Positions 17,432 to 26,482 of a stretch of 64,000 bases of DNA are shown piece by piece. The DNA lies in assembly GCF_938045345.1 (NCBI RefSeq), contig NZ_CALIMS010000006.1:71783-135782 (forward strand), written 5' to 3'. The translations under genes were made by a program, and so were the position numbers. The DNA comes from an uncultured Campylobacter sp. (GTDB taxonomy: Bacteria; Campylobacterota; Campylobacteria; Campylobacterales; Campylobacteraceae). Numbering within the stretch: the first letter of the stretch is position 1; every line of letters starts with the position of its first letter. The notes below the pieces were generated by a model, which saw only the letters and a program-made list of their open reading frames with translations, was not told the origin of the DNA and ran no database searches.

Positions 17432-18397
17432 ATGCTAATTGATAAATTTGGACGAACGATCGATTATTTGCGCATTTCAGTTACGCAGCGGTGTAATTTC
17501 AGATGCAGATATTGCATGCCTGCTACGCCGTTTAACTGGGTGCCGCGAGAGAATATTTTAAGCTTTGAGGAGATGTTTTTATTCGTCAAAGTTGCGATCG
17601 ACGGCGGCGTAAAAAAGATCCGTATCACGGGCGGCGAACCACTGGTGCGAAAGGGGATCGAGGATTTTATAAAGATGATCGCGGATTATGCTCCAAATAT
17701 CGATCTTGCGCTTACCACTAACGGATATTATCTCAAAAACTACGCGCGCGCCCTTAAAGACGCGGGGCTAAAGCGCATCAATATGTCGCTTGACTCGCTG
17801 CGTCCGGAGCGAGCTAAATTTATAGCTCAGCGCGGCGTGCTTTATAACGTCCTGGAGGGCCTTGACGCCGCGCTTGAAGCGGGGTTAAAGGTTAAGCTAA
17901 ACACCGTCGCGCTAAAAGGGATCAACGACGACGAGCTTATTTATTTGTTGGAATTTGCCCGCGAGAAGGATTGCCAGATCCGCTTCATAGAATTTATGGA
18001 AAACACCCATGCCGGCGATCTTACGGGATTAAAATCGAGTGAAATTTTAGATATTTTAAGGCGTAAATTTATCTTTACCGCTCTGCCGAAATCTCAGAGC
18101 TCGCCCGCGTCGCTTTACGCGCTCGGGGACGGCTACACCTTCGGTATCATCGATCCGCACAAACACGATTTTTGCGAGAGCTGCAACCGTATCAGACTAA
18201 GTGCCGAGGGGCTTTTGATCCCTTGTCTTTACTTCGAGGACGCACTAAGTATCAAAAAGGCGGTCAAAGAGGGCGACATCGCCGCAGCCGCCGAAATTTT
18301 GGCTAAAATTTTAGCGAATAAGCCCGAGAAAAATCGCTGGCAAACGGACGCTTCGAATGAAATTTCAAGCCGCGCTTTTTACGAGACGGGCGGATGA
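17432..18397 (+). CDS. moaA: GTP 3',8-cyclase (molybdenum cofactor biosynthesis)
   Basis: A radical-SAM enzyme that converts GTP to 3',8-cyclo-GTP, the first step of molybdenum cofactor synthesis. The N-terminal cluster motif CNFRCRYC is near residue 23. The second, GTP-binding cluster is formed by CESCNRIRLSAEGLLIPC near residue 250. The protein ends with the essential Gly-Gly tail. Length (321 aa) is normal. It overlaps queE by four bases (ATGA). The cofactor links functionally to the molybdate uptake genes at 35-39.7 kb, though the two loci are not adjacent. Confidence 0.96.
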   Translation: MLIDKFGRTIDYLRISVTQRCNFRCRYCMPATPFNWVPRENILSFEEMFLFVKVAIDGGVKKIRITGGEPLVRKGIEDFIKMIADYAPNIDLALTTNGYYLKNYARALKDAGLKRINMSLDSLRPERAKFIAQRGVLYNVLEGLDAALEAGLKVKLNTVALKGINDDELIYLLEFAREKDCQIRFIEFMENTHAGDLTGLKSSEILDILRRKFIFTALPKSQSSPASLYALGDGYTFGIIDPHKHDFCESCNRIRLSAEGLLIPCLYFEDALSIKKAVKEGDIAAAAEILAKILANKPEKNRWQTDASNEISSRAFYETGG

Positions 18398-19362
18398 GGC
18401 TCGTAGAGAGCTTTTTAAGTATCCAGGGCGAGGGCAAGTATGCGGGCAGGCTCGCGTTTTTCTTTCGCTTTGCGGGCTGCAATCTGCGCTGCGAGGGCTT
18501 CGGCGGCGAGCGCATTTCGCCAAAAACGGGCGAGACGCTACGCGGCTGCGATACGATCCGCGCGGTATTTACAAATCACTTCGAGCACGAAGAAATTTTA
18601 AATTTAGCCCAGCTTTTGAATAAAATTCCAAATTTATTCGCTTCGTCCTGTTCCCTACCTGCTTGCTCTGCATTAGGTTTTTGCGGCGCCACCGAACCTT
18701 TTTCTAAAAGCGATACCTTAAATTTCGCCGCCGCGCAAAGACTTCCCCGCCAAAACGGTAGCGCAGAAAAATCTTTAAATTTAACGAGCGAAAATTCTTT
18801 AAATTTCGCGGCGCAAATTTCCTCAAATTTAAATCTGCATAGCTCCGTCTCGCCACAGAGCGCTAAGCTTTACCAAAAGCCGATCGTCGTTATTACAGGC
18901 GGCGAGCCGCTACTGCACCATAAAGAGGCGCTATTTTACGAGTTCGTCTGCGAGCTGCTCGCGCGCGGATACGAAGTGCACTTCGAAACCAATGGCACGA
19001 TTTTCGTGGATTTTGAAAAATTTCCCGCCTACAAAAGCTGCGTCTTTGCGGTCTCGCCTAAGCTTTCAAACTCCGCCGAGCCGCGCGAACGCAGGTTGAG
19101 CTTCGCCGCGCTGCGAAGCTTAAAACAAAACGCAAAAGATAGTTTTTACAAGTTCGTCATCTCGCCCGAGTTTGACGCGCAGCCCGAGATCGCTGAAATT
19201 TTAGCGGCGTGCGAGAGCGAGGTTTATTGCATGCCGTGCGGCGCAGATCGTCGCGAGCTGGAAAGCGGCGCGCAATTTTGCGTGGATTTTTGCCTAAAAA
19301 ACGGCTATAATTACTCCGATCGCCTGCACATTAGAATTTGGGGCGAGAAGGACGGGGTATGA
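18394..19362 (+). CDS. queE: 7-carboxy-7-deazaguanine synthase with an insertion
   Basis: A radical-SAM enzyme of queuosine (preQ0) biosynthesis, which turns 6-carboxytetrahydropterin into 7-carboxy-7-deazaguanine. The N-terminus VESFLSIQGEGKYAGR is diagnostic. Cluster cysteines fall in AGCNLRC and a third in LRGCDT, spaced about 18 residues apart instead of the usual CX3CX2C; QueE is known for spacing variants. After VITGGEPLLH the fold is normal. Residues about 72-159 are a low-complexity insertion, making the protein 322 residues. It overlaps moaA and queD by four bases each. Confidence 0.9.
   Translation: MRLVESFLSIQGEGKYAGRLAFFFRFAGCNLRCEGFGGERISPKTGETLRGCDTIRAVFTNHFEHEEILNLAQLLNKIPNLFASSCSLPACSALGFCGATEPFSKSDTLNFAAAQRLPRQNGSAEKSLNLTSENSLNFAAQISSNLNLHSSVSPQSAKLYQKPIVVITGGEPLLHHKEALFYEFVCELLARGYEVHFETNGTIFVDFEKFPAYKSCVFAVSPKLSNSAEPRERRLSFAALRSLKQNAKDSFYKFVISPEFDAQPEIAEILAACESEVYCMPCGADRRELESGAQFCVDFCLKNGYNYSDRLHIRIWGEKDGV
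18590..18880 (+). repeat. RAATTY-dense insertion in queE
   Basis: An in-frame stretch encoding Ser/Asn/Leu/Ala-rich sequence (SLNLTSENSLNFAAQ and similar) between the N-terminal cluster region and the GGEP motif. About ten RAATTY hexamers occur in 290 bases, mostly AAATTT and AAATTC. Confidence 0.65.
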
Positions 19363-19940
19363 TAATCAGGAAATTATACGAATTCGAAAACGCTCACATC
19401 GTGCGCCTGTGCGGCTCGAAGCGGTGCCGCACGAGCATCCACGGTCACTCCTACAGATGCGAAATTTTGCTTAGCTCAAATTTTTTAGATGAAGCGGGTA
19501 TGGTTTATGACTTCGGCTACATGAAGCTCGGTATTCGCGAGCTTATCGATAGTTTCGACCACGCTACGACGATCTACGCGCGCGATGATGCGGGCTACAT
19601 CGCGGATCTTAAAAAACACAGTGCGCGCTGGGTACAGATACCGCTAAATCCGAGCGCGGAGCAGTTTTGTAGAATTTTTTTCGTTCTAATCGACCGACTT
19701 TTGAGCCTGACTCAGATGCAAAACGGTGAGCGCGAAGTAAAGCTTCACAGCGTCATCGTGCACGAAACGGCCACCGGCTACGCGCAGTGCTTCCGCGAGG
19801 ACGCCTACAACGCGCAGATGGGCGAGATCGCGCTGGATGAGATAGAATTCTCGCCCGCCGTGCGCGAGGAGTGGAGGCAACCTGAGCTTTGGCAAAAGCT
19901 GCTACGCGGCGAAAAAATCATCTATCCAAAGGATTGCTGA
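19359..19940 (+). CDS. queD: 6-carboxy-5,6,7,8-tetrahydropterin synthase
   Basis: A PTPS-family enzyme that converts dihydroneopterin triphosphate to 6-carboxytetrahydropterin, the substrate of QueE. Zinc ligands are seen in the N-terminal AHIVRL region and in the IHGHSY motif. The catalytic region includes VHETATGYAQC. The ATG at 19359 overlaps the queE stop; a TTG 21 bases upstream is not needed. Length is 193 residues, longer than E. coli QueD (about 120) but usual for epsilonproteobacteria. The stop overlaps the next gene (TGATG). Confidence 0.92.
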   Translation: MIIRKLYEFENAHIVRLCGSKRCRTSIHGHSYRCEILLSSNFLDEAGMVYDFGYMKLGIRELIDSFDHATTIYARDDAGYIADLKKHSARWVQIPLNPSAEQFCRIFFVLIDRLLSLTQMQNGEREVKLHSVIVHETATGYAQCFREDAYNAQMGEIALDEIEFSPAVREEWRQPELWQKLLRGEKIIYPKDC

Positions 19941-20161
19941 TGAGAAATTTATTTAAATTTGGCGCGGGGCTCGTTCGCATTTTTGCCGCGTGCGCAATCT
20001 TTGTCTGCGCGCTTGCTTTGGGCGGTTGCGACGATGAGAAAAAGGACGCCCTGCAAAAGCCGCCGGTAGATAGCGAGGTGCCGAAGGACGTGCCTATCGC
20101 GCCTAGCGAGCCTAAAATCGATATAAATGCCGATATGCCGCCGCTTCCGGTGACAGAATAA
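19940..20161 (+). CDS. Small predicted lipoprotein
   Basis: A 73-residue protein with a basic N-terminus, a hydrophobic helix and the lipobox LGGC near residue 30, followed by an acidic, Pro-rich mature part (PVDSEVPKDVPIAPSEPK). It is predicted to be secreted and lipid-anchored, and the mature chain of about 43 residues is probably unstructured. The start ATG overlaps the queD stop, so it is translated from the same message. From memory, C. jejuni has a small lipoprotein at the same place. Function unknown. Confidence 0.8.
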   Translation: MRNLFKFGAGLVRIFAACAIFVCALALGGCDDEKKDALQKPPVDSEVPKDVPIAPSEPKIDINADMPPLPVTE

Positions 20162-20538
20162 GGCGGAGCATTGAAAAATCTGCGTCTAAATTTGAAAATT
20201 TTTAAAATTTGCGTTGTTCGTATGCGGCGCGCAAGCGCGATTTTAGCGCCGTTTTTGCCCGTGCGATCTGCGCAAAGAAATTTTAAATTTCATAAAGCTC
20301 TATCCGCAAAATTTCATTCTTGGCGCGAGATACACTGCGCCAAATCGCGATTAGAAGGCAATGGGGTAAAATTTAACGCAATAAATATCCGCGACCGCTT
20401 TGAAAGGTTTTTAAAATTTCAAAGGCGCGGAACAGGTCTGTCTTATCTCGCGCCGAAAAAATTTGCGTTGAAATTCGGTCGTTTCGGCTCTAGCCGCGCA
20501 AAATTTTATTTCCTAAATTTAACTCCCTGGCGGAAGTG
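20162..20538 (+). other. Gene-poor stretch between a lipoprotein and a membrane-protein gene
   Basis: 377 bases rich in AAATTTT words. A TTG-initiated frame of 122 codons runs through it, but its product is only Lys/Arg/Phe/Asn-rich (repeated NFKF and KFH), which is what AAATTT-rich DNA yields in this frame. No domain, strong start or ribosome binding site was seen, so I treat it as noncoding. Confidence 0.5.
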
Positions 20539-21021
20539 ATGGATTATCTGTATCAAAGCGCCCTGAGCTTTCATAAATTTTTCGCGCTAGCTGTGGCGAT
20601 TTTAACGATAATTTATCTGATTTTTACCCAACTTAAGATCGACGCGGCGGCAGAATTTTGCCCGCGCAAAGAGGCTTTGAATTCCGCCGCCTCCGCGCCG
20701 CAAGCTGAAAATTTAAAGCAAAAGAGCAGATCTGGGCTTAGATTTCTTAGGCGCATCAGGCTGTTTTTGCCGATCTATTATTCGTGTATCGCGGCGCTGA
20801 TAATTAGCGGAAGCGTGATGCTGCCGGTGCTGCGTTTTGATCTGAGCTTTAAAATTTACTTTATGGCGGTCGGATCGCTAGCGATGATCGCGCTTAGCGC
20901 GGTATCATACAAACGGCTGAAAATAGCGTATCTAAGTCAAAACTTTGCGCCGTATCAGCGCAAAATGCGGGTGATTTTGGGGCTAAGCTTAGCGATAATT
21001 TTGATAGCGAGTGTTATTTGA
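20539..21021 (+). CDS. Integral membrane protein of unknown function
   Basis: A 160-residue protein with about four hydrophobic helices (roughly residues 10-28, 80-97, 105-125 and 145-160). A short basic Ala/Asn/Lys-rich loop lies between the first two. The ATG at 20539 is preceded by GGAAG; a GTG one codon upstream is possible. It sits between the lipoprotein and rsmE, overlapping the rsmE ATG by one base. From memory the equivalent C. jejuni gene sits in the same position. No functional motif recognised. Confidence 0.78.
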   Translation: MDYLYQSALSFHKFFALAVAILTIIYLIFTQLKIDAAAEFCPRKEALNSAASAPQAENLKQKSRSGLRFLRRIRLFLPIYYSCIAALIISGSVMLPVLRFDLSFKIYFMAVGSLAMIALSAVSYKRLKIAYLSQNFAPYQRKMRVILGLSLAIILIASVI

Positions 21022-21677
21022 TGGTATATTTTTACGATAAGCTTGCAGGCGAACAGAGCCTAGTTTTGCAGAATGATCAGTTTTTGCACCTAAAGGCCAG
21101 ACGAGCAAGGGCGGGCGAGCGCATAGACGTGCGAAATCTAAATGACGGGGCGAGTTATCTATATGAGATCGCCGAAATTTCGCGCAAAGGTGCGGCTCTG
21201 AATTTAGTTTTTAAAAGCTCGGTTTTTACGCCGAGCCACGATTTTTGCGTCGCTTGGGCGGTCGTCGAGAGCGCCGTGATCGAAAAGAGCCTGCCTGCGC
21301 TAAATGAGATGGGCGTCGGGCGGCTTGTTTTGGTTTATGCCGATCTGTCGCAGAAAAACGTGCGGCTCGATCTGCAGAGGATAGAGCGGATTTTGATCAA
21401 CTCATCTCAGCAATGCGGGCGAAATTCCATCATGCAGATCGATGTTTTGGGCGGCTCGGACGAGCTCGCGCAAAGGTATGAAAACGTAAGCCTGATCGAT
21501 TTTGGCGGCAAGAATATCGACATTTTTGGCGGCGATGAGGTCGCTTTCATCGGCCCGGAGGGCGGATTTTCGCCGCGCGAAAGGGAGAAATTTAAAAACG
21601 CCTATGCGCTTAATAGCCCTTATATTTTGCGCTCAAACACCGCGCTGATCGCAACTTGCGCGAAGCTGATGTTTTAA
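21021..21677 (+). CDS. rsmE: 16S rRNA m3U1498 methyltransferase
   Basis: A SPOUT-class methyltransferase acting on U1498 of 16S rRNA. The C-terminal knot motifs are clear: FIGPEGGFSPREREKF near residue 178 and LRSNTALIATCAKL at the end. The N-terminal PUA-like part has FLHLKARRARAGERIDV. Length (218 aa) is normal. The ATG at 21021 overlaps the upstream stop. Confidence 0.94.
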   Translation: MVYFYDKLAGEQSLVLQNDQFLHLKARRARAGERIDVRNLNDGASYLYEIAEISRKGAALNLVFKSSVFTPSHDFCVAWAVVESAVIEKSLPALNEMGVGRLVLVYADLSQKNVRLDLQRIERILINSSQQCGRNSIMQIDVLGGSDELAQRYENVSLIDFGGKNIDIFGGDEVAFIGPEGGFSPREREKFKNAYALNSPYILRSNTALIATCAKLMF

Positions 21678-21965
21678 ACGCTCGGCAAATTTTAAAATTT
21701 AAAGCCGCGTGCTTTAAATTTTGGAATTTAAAATTTGCTCTGCGCGACCTGTGATGTTTATCTGCGGCTTGACGCGCGGCGTGTATTTGCCGCGGCGCGT
21801 ATTCGCGCGCTGTATTTTGCACGCCGCAATAAATCAAAATTTTATCTTCTAAATGCGCTAAATTTTAAAATTCTTCGCGCTTAAAAAGCATGATCGAAAA
21901 AAAATTGCCGCTTTGCCGAGAGTTTTTTAAAACCCTTTAAATTTGCTTTTTAGATAAAAAAGTTG
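21678..21965 (+). other. Intergenic leader upstream of rpmE
   Basis: About 290 bases without a gene. The first part contains an AAATTTTAAAATTT palindrome near 21688. The rest is AT-rich and ends in the rpmE promoter. Nothing else was recognised. Confidence 0.5.
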
Positions 21966-21971
21966 TATAAT
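21966..21971 (+). promoter_or_regulatory. Predicted -10 element of rpmE
   Basis: A perfect TATAAT preceded by TTG, about 35 bases before the rpmE ATG. The likely transcription unit runs rpmE-rsmI and possibly further. Confidence 0.65.
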
Positions 21972-22005
21972 CGCAACCTTTTAAAATCATCAAAAAGGAT
22001 CAAAA

Positions 22006-22206
22006 ATGAAAAAAGATATCCATCCGAACTTTGTCGAAACGACCGTTACTTGCGCTTGCGGAAACACTTTTAAAACGCGCTCGAACAAGCCTGAGATCCG
22101 CGTCGATATCTGCTCCAACTGCCATCCGTTTTTCACAGGCAGCGAGAAGATCGTAGATAGCGCGGGCCGCGTCGAGAAATTTAAGCAAAAATACGGAATG
22201 AAATAG
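22006..22206 (+). CDS. rpmE: 50S ribosomal protein L31 (zinc-binding type)
   Basis: A 66-residue L31. The zinc-ligand set is complete: C16 and C18 (TCACGNTF) with C37 and C40 (DICSNCHPF), so this is the C+ (zinc-containing) form. AAAAGG precedes the ATG. The stop codon abuts the rsmI start. Confidence 0.97.
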   Translation: MKKDIHPNFVETTVTCACGNTFKTRSNKPEIRVDICSNCHPFFTGSEKIVDSAGRVEKFKQKYGMK

Positions 22207-23022
22207 TTGCTATATCTCATTCCTACGCCGATAGGAAATTTAAGCGATATCTCGAGCCGCGCGCTTGAGGTATTGCAAAGCTGCGAAATCCTAATCTGCG
22301 AGGATACGAGGGTTTCAAAAAAACTTCTAAATCTATTATCCGATAAATTTCAAATTTCATTTAAAATTTCACAGTTTTACTCGCTGCACACGCACAACGA
22401 AGCGGAGTTTTTCGCGGGTTTTGATGCGGCGCTTCTGCGCGAAAAAACTTGCGCATACGTAAGCGATGCGGGCATGCCCTGCATCAGCGATCCGGGAATT
22501 GCGCTCGTAAAATTTGCGCAACGAAGCGGCGTAGCTTACGAGGTGCTTAGCGGCGCAAACGCTCTGCTGCTCGCAGCCGCCGCAAGCGGACTAGTGGAGA
22601 AAGAATTTAGCTTTTTAGGCTTTTTGAATAATGACGGCGCGCAGCGCAAAGCTCAGATCCTAAATTTAATGCAAAGCCCCTATCCATGCGTACTTTACGA
22701 ATCTCCGAAGCGCGTGATAAAGCTAATAGAGCAGATCGCGGGGATCGACGCGCAGCGCAAAATTTTTGCGATCAAAGAAGCCACGAAAAAATTTGAAACA
22801 AAATTTTTCGGTAGCGCCGCAGAGGTTTTGCTGAGCTTAAACGGCGCAAATTTAAACGGCGAATGGTGCATCGTGATTGACGGCGCGGGTGAGAAAAGCT
22901 TTGAAAAAATCACGCAAGAAGATATTCTGTCGCTTGAGATCGCGCCGAAAATAAAAGCAAAACTACTCTCAAAAATAAACGGCGAACCCGCCAAAGAAAT
23001 ATATAAAAATTTGATACGCTAA
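22207..23022 (+). CDS. rsmI: 16S rRNA 2'-O-ribose C1402 methyltransferase
   Basis: A tetrapyrrole-methylase-fold enzyme that modifies C1402 of 16S rRNA. Motifs: LIPTPIGNLSDIS at the N-terminus, CEDTRVSKKLL near residue 31, YVSDAGMPCISDPG near residue 86, and LYESPKRV near residue 162. The start is TTG at 22207, immediately after the rpmE stop, so translation is coupled. Length (271 aa) is normal. Confidence 0.95.
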   Translation: MLYLIPTPIGNLSDISSRALEVLQSCEILICEDTRVSKKLLNLLSDKFQISFKISQFYSLHTHNEAEFFAGFDAALLREKTCAYVSDAGMPCISDPGIALVKFAQRSGVAYEVLSGANALLLAAAASGLVEKEFSFLGFLNNDGAQRKAQILNLMQSPYPCVLYESPKRVIKLIEQIAGIDAQRKIFAIKEATKKFETKFFGSAAEVLLSLNGANLNGEWCIVIDGAGEKSFEKITQEDILSLEIAPKIKAKLLSKINGEPAKEIYKNLIR

Positions 23023-23057
23023 GTCATATTTTAACCGTTTTTCGCTAAAATCCCAAA

Positions 23058-23759
23058 ATGATTATTTACGGCAAGCAGCTGTTTTTGCACCTTTTAAACC
23101 GGCATCCGCAGAAATTTATCCGCATCATCCTTGCTAAGGAGTGCGAGAAAGAAATTTTTAAAAAGATCGCCGCAACCGGTGTAAAGATCGAGCGCGCCGA
23201 TGCTAAAAAAGCTCAAGCCCTCGCTCGCGGCGGCAACCATCAAGGCTTCTTGGCCGAGGTGGAGGAGTTTAGCTTCGGCGATCTAGCTAGCGTCAAAGAC
23301 GATAAATTCGTGCCGATCCTTTATGGGCTTACCGACGTCGGAAATATCGGCGCGATAATGCGCAGCGCCTATGCTTTGGGCACGGACAGCGTGATCGTCG
23401 TCGCAAATAATCTAAATATGGCGGGCGTAGTGCGCGCAAGCTCGGGCGCGGCGTATGAGCTAAACGTCGTTAAGGTCGCAGACGGGCTTAGCGTGATAAA
23501 CGAGCTTAAACAAAGCGGCTTTGAAATTTACGCCGCGAGTGCGGACGGGACGAGCTTTAAGGAGTTAAAGCTCGGCGCGAAAAACGCACTCGTAATGGGG
23601 AACGAAGAAGAGGGGATACCTGCTAGGGCGCTTAAAAAATGCGACCGCGCGGTATCGATAAAGATGCGCGAAGGCTGGGACTCGCTTAACGTAAGCGCGG
23701 CATTTGCGATACTATGCGATGGAATTTTAAATGGAAGAAATAAAAGAGAAGTTAAATAA
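23058..23759 (+). CDS. rlmB: TrmH-family RNA 2'-O-methyltransferase (RlmB type)
   Basis: A SPOUT/TrmH methyltransferase, probably the 23S rRNA G2251 enzyme. Seen: GGNHQGFLAEV (the substrate-binding N-terminal end), LYGLTDVGNIGAIMRSAYALG, VMGNEEEGIP and MREGWDSLNVSAAFAI, all characteristic of the knot. Length is 233 residues. A TAAAAT at 23046-23051 sits just ahead of the ATG, so the message would have a very short leader if this is the promoter. Assignment to RlmB rather than a tRNA TrmH is by family and gene order. Confidence 0.85.
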   Translation: MIIYGKQLFLHLLNRHPQKFIRIILAKECEKEIFKKIAATGVKIERADAKKAQALARGGNHQGFLAEVEEFSFGDLASVKDDKFVPILYGLTDVGNIGAIMRSAYALGTDSVIVVANNLNMAGVVRASSGAAYELNVVKVADGLSVINELKQSGFEIYAASADGTSFKELKLGAKNALVMGNEEEGIPARALKKCDRAVSIKMREGWDSLNVSAAFAILCDGILNGRNKREVK

Positions 23760-24750
23760 TACGGACGAGCAGGCTGAACAAACCGAGAAGCCAGAGCAAA
23801 CACAGCAGCCAAAAAATAGCGATCTGGATGAATTAAAATCTATGGATCTGATCGAAATAGCGCGCACGACGCGCATCGATGCGCAAAATTTAGAATACAT
23901 CATCAACAAAGACTTCGAGAAGCTAGCAAATTTTAATGTGAGGGGCTACATTAAAATTTTAGAGCGCGAGTTCGGGCTGGATCTGTCGGACTGGCTTAGC
24001 GAGTTTGAGAGCGCCAAAGCGAGCTTTGCGCCCGTTAAAAAGGCCAAAGTCGAGCAGGTCTATGGTCAAAGGGTCAGCCCTAATAAAAGCGGCAGCGGTT
24101 GGCTTTTATGGCTGCTTGCGATGGTATTAATCATAGGCGCAATCTTTTATTTTGGACTTTATAAAAGCTTCGGCGAGTTTTTGGGCTCGCTTTTATGGGA
24201 ACAAAACAAAACCACCTACTCGGACGCTCCAATCGTAAATAACACTCAAAAAAAGCTTGAAAATATCGGTATCGACGTCGTTTCACACAACGCTACAGAT
24301 GAAAAATTCGCACTAAAGTCAGATGCCAATGCAGCCGCTGTTGCGGATAAAAATTTAAGCTCGCTCAATGCGCTGGACCGCTCTATCAGGATCGAGCGCG
24401 CGAGCATTAAGACTGAGGAAAATTCTACCGACGAAAACGCTACTCAAAGCGCGCCCGTGCCGAGCAAAGATATCGTGCTTAGCCCGCGCGGTAAGATGTG
24501 GATTGGGATCATTGATTTAAAAAGCGGCAAGAAGCGCGAGATGGTCATTAATGCCCCTTACGTCGTCGCTTCGCAAGGGAATGAGGAGCTGCTAATCTCT
24601 ACCGGTCACGGGATGTTTGAGCTCGGCAAAGCCGATGGCAACGTAACTTTCAGCGAAAGAAACACTCAAAAATTCCACGTCAAAGATGGCAATATCACTA
24701 AAATTTCAGCCGATGAATTTCTGCGCCTAAACAAGGGCAAAAAGTGGTAA
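23731..24750 (+). CDS. RodZ-like single-span membrane protein
   Basis: A 339-residue protein. The N-terminus is a cytoplasmic helical region (LKSMDLIEIARTTRIDAQNLEYI and onward) resembling a degenerate helix-turn-helix. One transmembrane helix lies near residues 125-148 (WLLWLLAMVLIIGAIFYFGL). A 190-residue periplasmic part ends with a beta-rich domain (GKMWIGIIDLKSGKKREMV). This arrangement resembles RodZ, which anchors MreB in rod-shaped cells, but the resemblance is architectural and I cannot confirm homology. It overlaps the preceding methyltransferase gene by 29 bases. Confidence 0.7.
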   Translation: MEEIKEKLNNTDEQAEQTEKPEQTQQPKNSDLDELKSMDLIEIARTTRIDAQNLEYIINKDFEKLANFNVRGYIKILEREFGLDLSDWLSEFESAKASFAPVKKAKVEQVYGQRVSPNKSGSGWLLWLLAMVLIIGAIFYFGLYKSFGEFLGSLLWEQNKTTYSDAPIVNNTQKKLENIGIDVVSHNATDEKFALKSDANAAAVADKNLSSLNALDRSIRIERASIKTEENSTDENATQSAPVPSKDIVLSPRGKMWIGIIDLKSGKKREMVINAPYVVASQGNEELLISTGHGMFELGKADGNVTFSERNTQKFHVKDGNITKISADEFLRLNKGKKW

Positions 24751-25276
24751 AATCCTCGCTCTCGCGCGGTTTTTGCTCGTAGGATTTCGCCGCCGCTGAG
24801 AGTAAAATTTCGGCTTGCTGCGGCGAGTGCGACCTAAATTAAACCTAGGAGCGTAAATTTAAAGAGTTTTAAAATGCGCTGCGTTGGATAAAATTTTAAA
24901 CGGCATAGGTAAAATTTAACGGTGCGAATAAAATTTTAAGCGGTGCGGGCGCTTGTGGTAGCGCGCTAAATTTAAGAAGCATTGTCCATGGCGCCCTGCA
25001 AAACGAAGGCCCTGGTCGTTTTGATAGGACGCAAATTTAAATGTCGCGCCAAGGGTCGCGACGCGATAAATTTAAACGATCAACGCGCCTCTGCGCCTCC
25101 GCGGTTTTAAAATTTTATGTGGTAAAATTTTAAAATCGTCTTAGCGATATAAAAGCGCCGCCGCATCGCCGCTAAGGCTTGAAATTTTGCTTCCGAGCGG
25201 CACGTGTAGATCGCGGCGTTTAAGGCGCGAAATTTTAAATATGGCTTGAGAATTACTTTAAGATGAGAGGTTTGAG
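24751..25276 (+). other. Gene-free region upstream of the aminotransferase
   Basis: 526 bases with many AAATTT and AAATTTTA words (for example near 24807, 24858, 24892, 24915 and 25109). No convincing ORF, RNA gene or terminator was found. One reverse-strand frame at 25107-25301 gives a product full of Lys/Phe/Leu and overlaps the start of the next gene; I reject it. Confidence 0.5.
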
Positions 25277-26482
25277 ATGTTTGACGAAATTCGTTTTTCA
25301 AAGATCGAGCGTTTGCCCAATTACGTTTTTGCCGAAGTAAACGCCATAAAAATGGCGGCGCGCAGAGCCGGCGAGGATATAATCGATTTTTCGATGGGTA
25401 ATCCCGACGGCAGGACGCCGCAGCATATAATAGACAAGCTTTGCGAAAGCGCGCAAAAGGACAAGACCCACGGCTACTCCGTAAGCCAGGGCATCTACAA
25501 GCTGCGACTTGCGTGCGCGAATTGGTACAAGCGCAAATACGGCGTGATCTTGGATCCCGAAAGCGAGATCGTCGCCGTGATGGGCTCTAAAGAGGGCTTC
25601 GTGCATCTAACTAGCGCGATCGTAAATCCGGGCGATGTCGCGGTGGTGCCCGATCCTGCGTATCCGATCCACACTCAAGCCTTCATCATCGCGGGCGGTA
25701 ATGTCGTTAAAATCCCGCTTGCCTATGATGAGAATTTAAATTTTAATGAGAATAAATTTTTCATCGATCTGCAAAAAACTTTCGACGAGAGCATTCCGCG
25801 CCCAAAATACGTCGTCGTAAATTTCCCGCACAATCCTACGACGGTCGTCGTGCAAAAGAGCTTCTACGAGCGGCTCGTAGCGATGGCGCGACAGGAGCGG
25901 TTTTATATCATCAGCGATATCGCTTACGCGGAGATCGCTTTTGAGGGTTACAAAACGCCGTCCATTTTTGAGGTTCAGGGTGCGAAGGACGTCGCAGTCG
26001 AGGCGTACACGCTCTCTAAAAGCTACAATATGGCGGGCTGGCGCGTGGGTTTTGTTAGCGGTAATAAAAAGCTCGTCGCCGCGCTTAAAAAGATCAAATC
26101 TTGGTTTGATTACGGCATGTTTACGCCGATACAAGTAGCCGCCACGATCGCGCTGGACGGGCCGCAAGAGTGCGTAGAGGAGATCCGCGCGACCTATGAG
26201 AAGCGTAGGAATTTTCTGATCGACGCTTTTGCGGACGCGGGCTGGGTGATCGCTAAACCTAGCGCGTCGATGTTTGCGTGGGCGAAATTGCCGCCCGCCG
26301 CAGCTCATCTAAGGAGTATGGAGTTTTCCAAGCAGCTTCTTACCAAGGCGCGCGTCGCCGTAAGCCCGGGCGTTGGCTTTGGCGCGGCGGGAGACGATTA
26401 CGTGCGAATCGCTTTTATCGAAAACGAGAATAGAACCCGCCAGGCCGCTAGAAATATAAAAAAATATTTGAAAGAGATCTGA
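25277..26482 (+). CDS. PLP-dependent class I/II aminotransferase (AlaC/DapL-like)
   Basis: A 401-residue fold-type I aminotransferase. The PLP-binding lysine lies in SKSYNMAGWRVGF near residue 246, and the FPHNPTT, YPIHTQAF and GNPDGRTP motifs match alanine/LL-diaminopimelate-type aminotransferases. Substrate cannot be told from sequence. Its ATG has GAGAGG upstream, and its stop overlaps the hom start (TGATG), so it is expressed with homoserine dehydrogenase. A role in aspartate-family amino acid or alanine metabolism is therefore plausible but inferred. Confidence 0.9.
   Translation: MFDEIRFSKIERLPNYVFAEVNAIKMAARRAGEDIIDFSMGNPDGRTPQHIIDKLCESAQKDKTHGYSVSQGIYKLRLACANWYKRKYGVILDPESEIVAVMGSKEGFVHLTSAIVNPGDVAVVPDPAYPIHTQAFIIAGGNVVKIPLAYDENLNFNENKFFIDLQKTFDESIPRPKYVVVNFPHNPTTVVVQKSFYERLVAMARQERFYIISDIAYAEIAFEGYKTPSIFEVQGAKDVAVEAYTLSKSYNMAGWRVGFVSGNKKLVAALKKIKSWFDYGMFTPIQVAATIALDGPQECVEEIRATYEKRRNFLIDAFADAGWVIAKPSASMFAWAKLPPAAAHLRSMEFSKQLLTKARVAVSPGVGFGAAGDDYVRIAFIENENRTRQAARNIKKYLKEI

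Noticed and set aside
20171..20539. 122-codon TTG-initiated frame between a lipoprotein and a membrane protein
   Set aside because: Product is only Lys/Arg/Phe/Asn-rich, as expected from AAATTT-rich DNA; no ribosome binding site or domain.
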